Source: Rutstroemia sp. NJR-2017a BVV2
Lineage: Eukaryota; Ascomycota; Leotiomycetes; Helotiales; Rutstroemiaceae
Direction: 5' to 3'
DNA: 64,000 bases
Assembly: GCA_002946415.1 (NCBI GenBank)
Contig: NJPS01000044.1
Location: 434,001 to 498,000 of the forward strand
In this document: in pieces, positions 57,253 through 64,000 of the stretch
How the letters are laid out: every line of letters begins with the position of its first letter
Position numbering within the stretch: the first letter of the stretch is position 1
Position numbers and translations under genes: made by a program
Notes under the pieces: generated by a model
The model's input: the letters and a program-made list of their open reading frames with translations, nothing else
What the model was told of the DNA's origin: nothing
The model's database searches: none

Positions 57253-58438
57253 ATGTGTCACTATGACTACTATCAGTATGATCTATGTGGTCATAAAGCC
57301 GTTGAAATCTTACAATATTGTAATGAAGTTCTGTGGAAGGCAGGAATGACATTTCAGTTACGACCATGTCCCGAGGAAAACTTCGTCAACTTTTGCGAGG
57401 AAATTCTCAATATACCTTCGAAAGATATCGGCAAATGTTATTGGAAAGGGATGTCTGGTTACTGCAAGATGTGTGAGAGCTCGTTCCAGGTATGTCTTGC
57501 GATATCTGCCTTGAGACTCACTTGACAAGAGCAATGGTCTGGTTCACTTTCTCGAGATGAAAGAATCTATGCTGGATTAAATTCAGGCAGCTGACTCCTA
57601 TAGATGCCACAAGTCACACATTACCGAACCTACAATGACAAATCCTTCGTTGATGTTCTGAGCGAAGCAGCTCCTCTATTCACTCTTAAACTATCCGAGC
57701 CACTTCAATGTCCCAGTCCACCCCGATCACTCTCGATGATTTCCACAATCAATGTCGCTGTACCAGATGCTCTACAACAAGCACTTAGCGGCACTTTCTC
57801 TACACCACATTCTACAATCCCGACACCTGGTCCGAACTTGCTGACCCGTCGCCTCCAAGCTTCCGGTCATCATCCATATATATATACGCCATATGTCAAT
57901 GCTACTGTTCTCGAGCTGCTTTCTATAAGCGACCAATTCCCACCAGAAAAGTTTGCAGAACAGCAAGAGGTGTTCTTCCCACTGACGCTTCAAATGTACG
58001 ATCTGAGCCATGGGTACCAGGGAATGCATATGCAGTGGAGGAACCAGGGATACTGCCAGAACATGCCCCTAAGCTCTTTGCCCCACAGCTACTTATCATC
58101 GCATTGCGGCATGACACCAAACGATGATACCCTTGTTGTAGAAATGCTGAAGAGAGGAATTCCATTGCAACTTATCTGGCGGTAAAGTCGAAAGTCACGC
58201 TGTCAAATGTTAGGGATACTAACAGAAGTTCAGAGATAAATTCAAGGACAGGGGGATGTCCATTCAGCCATTTTACCAACACGGGCAAAGGCTAGAACAG
58301 GAAATGATTAAAGCTCGCGCTGTTAAAGAGAACTCGAAGATGGATGAGATTCAGAGAGAAATATTGCAGAGATGGGAGTCGGCTGATGGAATAGCACCTT
58401 TCGGATCTTATGAATCAAGGACAGAATTCGATCATTAA
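57253..58438 (+). CDS. Hypothetical protein with Cys/His-rich N-terminus
   Basis: Predicted 339-residue protein. Exons are 57253-57489, 57604-58181 and 58234-58438. The first 80 residues carry regularly spaced Cys and His (CHYDYYQYDLCGH, then Cys near 24, 39, 50, 64, 72 and 75), which suggests one or two zinc sites. A Pro/Ser-rich middle with TFSTPHSTIPTPGPNLLTRR follows. A segment with PLTLQMYDLSHGYQGMHMQW is next, and a helical charged C-terminus (RLEQEMIKARAVKENSKMDE) ends the protein. I do not recognise the family; the composition resembles lineage-specific fungal proteins. The frame is continuous across both introns, which supports the model. The start at 57253 is the first ATG of the open frame. 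Confidence 0.7.
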
Positions 58439-58676
58439 GGGCATGCGTGTTTATTTGCTATTATAGCGGTCCTCATCATACAGTCTAGCACTACTTTCAG
58501 CAATGCAAATTTGCCCACCGATCCCAAAAGTGCTTGAAATCCATTTCTACCTGAACGCCGGCCATCGGCTTCCGCTTGGATGATATATATGATACACGAC
58601 AATCACTTATCTCACATATTGTACTTCTCGTCTTGAAAATCCTCCAAATAGTTTCGCAAGCGCAGTGCATTTTCCT

Positions 58677-59486
58677 TTACTCGAAGTCGGGTGCTTTCGA
58701 GGATACCAACAGACCGACGATGAGACCGAAAAGTCCAAGCACAGAACTGAAGATTTCGATGACCAGAATTTTCACGAACCTAGAGACAAATTAACAATGC
58801 ACGACGGTGCTATTGATGCCGATTTGACTTACAAACTGGGGTCTGCAGCATCTGCCAGCGCAGCACCACTTCCATTGATACCTACGGAAACACCGCACAC
58901 CAAGTTGCACATTCCAACCGTCAATCCAGACCAGAATAGAGCATATCCCGCAAAGTAATTAGAAGCAGAGTATGCAGTTTCGGCATTGACGGGTCCGAGT
59001 TTGGCAGAGAATACGATGGACATGATGACGCCGTAGATGGCGACAACTTCGCAGAAGATAATCGAGATGAGATTCTTAGTTCGAATGCGAGGTGCTCGGA
59101 CACCACCACCTAGAATAGAAGATCCAGTTATGAAGATTCCCCTGTGTGATCGTATGAGCTTTTATTCTGGAAAGAGAGGCGAAGGCTTGTTGTACCATGC
59201 TGCTCCAACAACCGACAATCCTATGCACAAGCCAATACCCATATCTGCCCACGCGAAGGGCGATACATCTTCGAGAAATTGTCCGACCTGTTGCACGTAT
59301 TAGATGTACTGTGATGCAGACTGTAGATTCGAAAGCCATACATTGAAAGCTTCTCCGTCGCCAGTAAAGAGCATGTCTAACAGCACCCGTTAGCTCTCAT
59401 CAACCAGATCCGAGCATATCCAACTTACAAGCTCCAACCACAGCCAGTGCAGTGGTAGCACCACCAAGTCCATATTTAAGACTCAT
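58677..59486 (-). CDS. vma16: V-type ATPase proteolipid subunit c'' (Vma16)
   Basis: Predicted 198-residue membrane proteolipid of the vacuolar H+-ATPase Vo rotor. Exons are 59486-59429, 59376-59342, 59287-59196, 59141-58833 and 58779-58677, with introns of 52-54 nt. Hydrophobic helices fall at about residues 5-22, 44-70, 84-107, 125-150 and 167-190. [18 protein letters not shown] is characteristic, and Glu93 in [11 protein letters not shown] is the predicted proton-binding carboxylate. The end, [11 protein letters not shown], matches the fungal subunit. The shorter N-terminal region compared with yeast is normal for filamentous fungi, though an extra upstream exon cannot be excluded. Confidence 0.93.
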
Positions 59487-59731
59487 CTTGTCTTGATTAG
59501 CCTGGTTAACAAGTCGGGAAAGTAATGAGTGATTGTTGTCGTTGAAGCTATCAAGTGGTCTCTGCAACTCAAGCTCACAAGCGAAAGAGCAACCTGATTC
59601 GGCTCCCGTAGTTAGCGCCACATACTGCGCCATCACACTGCTTACTCGTCTTCTCCCATATATATACAACATCCCGTCAACAGCTTCAATTTCTCCTCGT
59701 CGACCGCAAATCTGAAAAACCAAGATACAAG

Positions 59732-60204
59732 ATGGCGGCTCCTGGACAGTTCTTCTACGAGATTTACCGTCGTAGCAGGTACTGTGCCAATTTTGCTATA
59801 CTAAATAATATGCTACATTTACTGACAAACGCTCAATCTAGCATCGGCATGGCTCTCACAGATACCCTCGACGATCTGATCAAGGACAGACGTATCGAGC
59901 CTCAGCTTGCGATGAAGATTCTGGTAAACTTTGACCGAAGTATCACAGAGGCATTGGCAGACAAGGTCAAGGCGAGATTGACGTTCAAAGTACATACACC
60001 ATTCGCATGATGAGAACAATGGAAAGAGTGTTGACTAATTCGATGATGAAGGGACATCTCGATACATACCGTTTTTGCGACGAAGTCTGGACCTTCTTGA
60101 TCAAAGATGTGACATTCAAAATGGAGAACTCGAGCCAGTCAGTTGTTGCCGACAAGGTCAAGATCGTAAGCTGCAACAGCAAGAAGCCTGGCGACCCTCA
60201 ATAA
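59732..60204 (+). CDS. toa2: TFIIA gamma (small) subunit, Toa2
   Basis: Predicted 115-residue general transcription factor subunit. Exons are 59732-59778, 59842-59989 and 60052-60204. The N-terminal four-helix part has [20 protein letters not shown] and [17 protein letters not shown]; the C-terminal beta-barrel part has [20 protein letters not shown], both hallmarks of TFIIA gamma. With the alpha/beta subunit it stabilises TBP on the TATA box. It is divergent from vma16 by 245 bp. The second exon ends exactly at FK before GHLDTY, matching the known junction of helix and barrel parts. Confidence 0.95.
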
Positions 60205-61109
60205 GCGCATACTCAAACAACTTTCAACGCGACCCTGGTCCGGGCAGTACAACTATGAAAATGGCGTTTGCGATGAACACGACTCAGAATGGGTTATACA
60301 AATTGTGCTATATCATGCATGTGGATGGGAATGGGAATGGGGTTTTATGGGATGCGGCGTTCTTTGTTATCAGTTTGGGGATATGAGATGCTATGCTCTG
60401 TTCGTTTGCGATCATGGGCGGATGACACAGAATTTATAGAGGTCGCTATGCGTTATGCGATGCTAATATAGGAGAAGTATAAAAATATTATGACTTTGTC
60501 CAGGATACTTTGCGCCCTCTGATCTTAGGCAACTGTTGGAACCGTACTGGATGCGGTGACCATGGAGTATGACCGGATGGATTGGAAACAAGTCCTTAGT
60601 GATAGCGGCGTATCTCGAAAACTATAAAGTTTGCAATACGCTAGCATCTGGTGAAAGCTTCAACAATCCATCCCACAGTGAACAAGAAGAGTTTCTTAAT
60701 TGCTGTGGGAGTTGCTCTCTTGCAGTCTTGTCTTCTTAGATGTATGATACTTATTCCAAATCTTGGTGCTCGGAACATGCTTCGTGGGGAATTGATGTGA
60801 TTGAAGCATTAGCCTATCATCAGTGCCCTGAAGCGTGTTCCGTGGTAACAGTGTTACCTGTTCGCAAGTTTTAGTTCGGTCCAGAAGGAAAGACGCTTCT
60901 AAAACCCAGAGCAGTATTATATTATGTAGTAGGATTCTAAGAAGTCTTAGAAATACACTTTTCAGAATCATTAAAAAGCTGGGGAAGGAACAAGCCATCA
61001 CACAACGAGTATTGTTGTTGTTCACACGACCCTGTACTGCCGTTCAAATCTCCTACAAGACAAGAACCTCCTCTGGCCACCCAATCTCAGACGCATCACG
61101 AATTCGATC
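60205..61109 (+). other. Intergenic, toa2 to small ORF
   Basis: About 900 bp with short frames only; the left part is presumably toa2 3' UTR. Frames at 60289-60471 and 60696-61025 have no protein-like features. Confidence 0.4.
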
Positions 61110-61460
61110 ATGCCTTCCCCAATCAAGCGAGCTTCCAGTCGATGCAAAAGAATTGCACAAGTAGTCAAGAGCAAATGCAAACGCGACACTAGTACTCTAC
61201 ACACCGATTCGGCGCCAGCACCCCGTCGTTTTAAGATATTCGGGTTTTTTGGAGGAGGAGGAGGCTCTGCATCATCAGACGAGAGAGGCGATAGTCTCAA
61301 CTCGTACCCCTTGGATAATAGTGAAGAGAACGTAGACAAAATGATAGCCGCAACGCAGAAGGCGTTGAAACGTATACCTACCGATAAAAATGGGCGAGCC
61401 ATTGTGGAGGACAAGACGCGTTTTACCTATGAATATCCGGACGATTATTCAGTTAGGTGA
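61110..61460 (+). CDS. Small hypothetical protein
   Basis: Open frame of 116 codons with a basic N-terminus (KRASSRCKRIAQVVKSKCKR), a glycine run in the middle, and a more ordered C-terminal part that includes KMIAATQKALKRIPTDKNGR. The composition is protein-like and codon use resembles nearby genes, but no domain is recognised. A following plus frame (61457-61774) overlaps the stop and might be a further exon, but no consensus donor and acceptor join them. It may be a real small gene or a chance frame. Confidence 0.4.
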   Translation: MPSPIKRASSRCKRIAQVVKSKCKRDTSTLHTDSAPAPRRFKIFGFFGGGGGSASSDERGDSLNSYPLDNSEENVDKMIAATQKALKRIPTDKNGRAIVEDKTRFTYEYPDDYSVR

Positions 61461-62145
61461 TGGACGAGACGGGATTTGAGATTTGGTGCTTCTGTATATA
61501 TCTGGGGTCGCTTGGAATGGCGGGAAGGGTATGGGGTTGGGTTGGGACGAAATATCAGATCTGGATCGTCTACATTAATCAGACGAAACTGGATCGCCTT
61601 GATTTTGACGAAGATGTGCTGAAGGAACACAACGCATTGGAATCGGCGGTGGTGATACGTAGAAGTCGGAGTGACAAGTCTAAGCAGACATATTCCGTGG
61701 TGAGGAACTCTTATAGGTTCATTTGTATGCTCCCATTCCAATGGATGCGTAAATTTAGAGCGAGGACGAACTAATACCCTCGTGGAGCCGGTAGGGCTGA
61801 CCTGACCTGTGCGTCTTCAAGATATGGGCACATTAGCAGAGAGAGACGACCTCCCTGACTTTCGTGTCCCTGCTTGAGTAGCACAAGTTGATCATAATTT
61901 ACCCAAGCATCTGCAAAGTCGTCGTCGCAAAGCAAACATATAGTCTCCATAATAGAAACACCCTTCAACATTTTAAATTCCCGTCCCAATCTTGGCACCT
62001 ATGGATCCCATAAGGTTATCCGGCCACCGTAAGCACAAGCTTACCGCAACTTAAAATCCCCCTAAGGACCCTACTCGTCCAGCACCTCAAACAAAGGAGC
62101 TCCCTACGTTTCCGCCGCGCGAGATCTGGTCCCTAGCCCTTCACC
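61461..62145 (+). other. Intergenic, small ORF to membrane protein gene
   Basis: About 685 bp. It contains the plus frame 61457-61774, whose last 60 codons look weakly protein-like, and a short minus frame at 61771-61998. Neither is supported. The promoter and leader of the TMEM42/EamA-like gene are expected near 62000-62145. Confidence 0.35.
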
Positions 62146-63495
62146 ATGCAGCGCCTAAGCAAACGCAGAACCAACAAACTATCGCCTACACCATCGCCCA
62201 GCAGCAAAAGCAACACCAATGATTCTGCTCACGACCGCACTTCCCTCACCACAAGCATCAATTTCGGTCCCACATCCAAAACGAACATGGACCACTCACA
62301 CTCCGCGCCCGACGATCCGCGTAAACCCCTCCTGGACGCAGCAGGGGCCGGGGTGGGCAGCATGCGGCTAAACCATGACACTGCCAAGGAGAATCACAGT
62401 ACTGGTAGTAGTGTGGTTAATAATCTATCCTACGGCGCGAGTACGAGTCCTTCATCACAACATTCAATTACGCGGGGTTCTGGGCCTGCAGACGACGAAG
62501 AGGACGTCGACGAAGAAGTACGGCTAGAAGCAGAAGAGAACGATTCCGCGATGGAGAATATTAGTCGCAAGTCCCAATGGATCTTATTGGCCGTGGCTAG
62601 TGGTGCTTGTGCGGCTTTCAATGGAGTGTTTGCGAAATTGTATGTTGCTTTTTTTCTGTGCGCGCATCGCATCGGATGGCTTGGGAGGGGGTTCCGTACG
62701 GATGTCTTTCTGATTCTGTGTGTTCACGAGAGAGCAGTCACTGCCTGTCCGCGAGCTGCAGTTGCGCTAGTTTCCGCTATTGCTGCAAGCCATCCGGAAG
62801 CATAGGATTATTATGTCACGTACTTAGCAAAAGTTTAACTGACTCCTCTCTCGTATAGAACCACAACCCAATTAACGACATCGTTCGCGGAGAGCGTAGC
62901 CAGCTTCTTCGGGCTCGGAGAAGGAGAAAAAGTGGTGGAATATGGCGTGCGAGGGGTAAGTCCAGTCCCACGAACACCTTACCCATAATCCTCCGCCGTC
63001 CCCGTCCGCTAAACTGACATCCTCCCACAGATATTCTTCCTCCTCAACCTCGTCTTCAACGGCATAATGTGGACACTCTTCACCAAAGCCCTGGCGCGCG
63101 GGACCTCCACCGTACAAGTCTCGATCATCAACACATCCTCGAACTTCATGATCACGGCCGTCCTCGGCTTTATAATATTTTCCGAAAGCCTTCCGCCGCT
63201 TTGGTTCGTCGGCGCAGCGTTACTCGTAGCCGGGAACGTGATTATCGGGCGCAGAGAAGAGGAGGAGAAGGACAAGGGGGATTTGGAAGGGGGGAGAGCG
63301 GGCGAGGAAGGCGATGGGTTGCTTGGGGAAGAGCTGGAGTTGGGGGGGAGTGTGATTGCGGAGGCGGAGGATGCGGATGCGGAGGGGAAGAGGACGAGAG
63401 AGAGAGAGCAGGAGGATGTTTTGGATTTGGCGTTGGGGGAGGAGGAGGAGGAGGAGGGGAAGAGTAGTAGTGAGGATGATATTTTGCTGCTTTGA
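62146..63495 (+). CDS. TMEM42/EamA-like (drug/metabolite transporter superfamily) membrane protein
   Basis: Predicted 351-residue protein. Exons are 62146-62639, 62859-62955 and 63031-63495. After about 140 disordered N-terminal residues come four hydrophobic helices. These are WILLAVASGACAAFNGVFAK (about 147-166), a short amphipathic part, FFLLNLVFNGIMWTLFTKAL (about 199-218), and the STVQVSIINTSSNFMITAVL plus PPLWFVGAALLVAGNVIIGR pair (about 222-265). This four-helix EamA half-repeat matches the TMEM42 family, whose transport substrate is unknown. The C-terminal 80 residues are very acidic (Glu/Asp/Gly), likely cytosolic. The first intron is 219 nt, longer than most here. Confidence 0.87.
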
Positions 63496-64000
63496 TGGTA
63501 TGTTGTACAGTATACTATGTATAGATGTGGATATACGATAGGATAGAGGTGGTGGGCATGGCCTTGGCGTTTAGAGATTTTCTTGGGCTGCGGAGCTTCA
63601 TGTTCAAGTTATATACCTCTTCGATATTGAATAGTTATACAAGAGTTGCTTGCACACACGGGATGTTGTTCGTGCTTCCTCCCAAAGTATCGGTAACGGC
63701 GTAGAGGAATGATATTATTATGGGTACTGATAGGGGGCTACTCGTCTATCTAGAGGGTGGACAGAAAGCTTGAAGTAACTCGACATAACCGCCCTGCAGT
63801 TGCGGCTGGGTCATTCATTCCTAGTCACTTCAAATGAGGCGCCCCTCAATCACTCATGGGAGCACTGTCAACGGCTCTATGATCTGTCCGTGTTGCGATT
63901 CCAGATCGAACTTGAGGTCCAGCACCGCATATTCGATGAGATCATTTTCAACTACCTACTATCATTTCCAGGTTACAAATTTCAAGCAGTACTTTTTGAC
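63496..64000. other. Right-end intergenic sequence
   Basis: The last 505 bp hold the 3' UTR of the membrane protein gene on the left and unassigned sequence on the right. No gene start is recognisable before the window ends. Confidence 0.35.

Noticed and set aside
1..64000. tRNA genes, rRNA, CRISPR arrays and transposons
   Set aside because: I looked for GGTTCRANYCC-type B boxes with matching A boxes, regular spacer arrays, and transposase or reverse-transcriptase signatures, and found none that hold up. A covariance-model and repeat-library search would be needed to be sure.

Overview
The window is nuclear DNA of a filamentous ascomycete (Pezizomycotina). Genes lie on both strands and are split by short introns, mostly 47-100 nt, with GTAAGT-like donors and CTAAC-like branch sites. 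The gene set is typical of these fungi: a SreA/SRE-type iron GATA factor, a fused Egt1 ergothioneine synthase, a fused CnxE molybdopterin protein, Bqt4 and Ppg1. A Leotiomycete (Helotiales-like) source is my guess from overall protein similarity and is not proven. I recognised no transposon, CRISPR array, tRNA or rRNA.

Layout. Positions 1-80 hold the last 25 codons of a gene entering from the left. A gene-free 7.7 kb stretch follows. Next come an OTU-family deubiquitinase (minus), a peroxisomal D-amino-acid oxidase (plus), a Tvp15-like Golgi membrane protein (plus, seven exons) and the iron regulator sreA (minus). Upstream of sreA lie about 5.5 kb without a recognisable gene. That stretch holds a perfect SreA-type GATA site about 420 bp from the start codon, a G-rich tract, and two back-to-back minisatellites of 54 and 54-55 bp period. 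Then come a hypothetical protein (minus) and egt1 (minus, 13 exons by my model).

From 31 to 63.5 kb the window is gene-dense and mostly housekeeping: nuf2 (kinetochore), a conserved intronless protein, AP-3 beta adaptin, a CCHC zinc-knuckle Q/N/P-rich protein, ppg1 (PP2A-like phosphatase), rdi1 (Rho GDI), bqt4 (tail-anchored KilA-N protein), a 1019-residue disordered protein, bub3 (checkpoint), gpn3 (RNA polymerase assembly GTPase), pop5 (RNase P/MRP), cnxE (molybdenum cofactor), a Cys-rich hypothetical protein, vma16 (V-ATPase c''), the TFIIA gamma subunit, a small ORF, and a TMEM42/EamA-like membrane protein.

The genes do not form a single pathway or biosynthetic cluster. sreA (iron) and egt1 (iron-dependent ergothioneine synthesis) lie about 9 kb apart, but one gene separates them and functional linkage is speculative. 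Exon boundaries were deduced by hand from splice signals, frame closure and family knowledge, and are given in each entry. I found no convincing new multi-gene system. The best leads are the sreA self-regulation site, an open long intron in egt1, an alternating His-X tract in CnxE, the minisatellite pair, and the long convergent gene desert at the left end.
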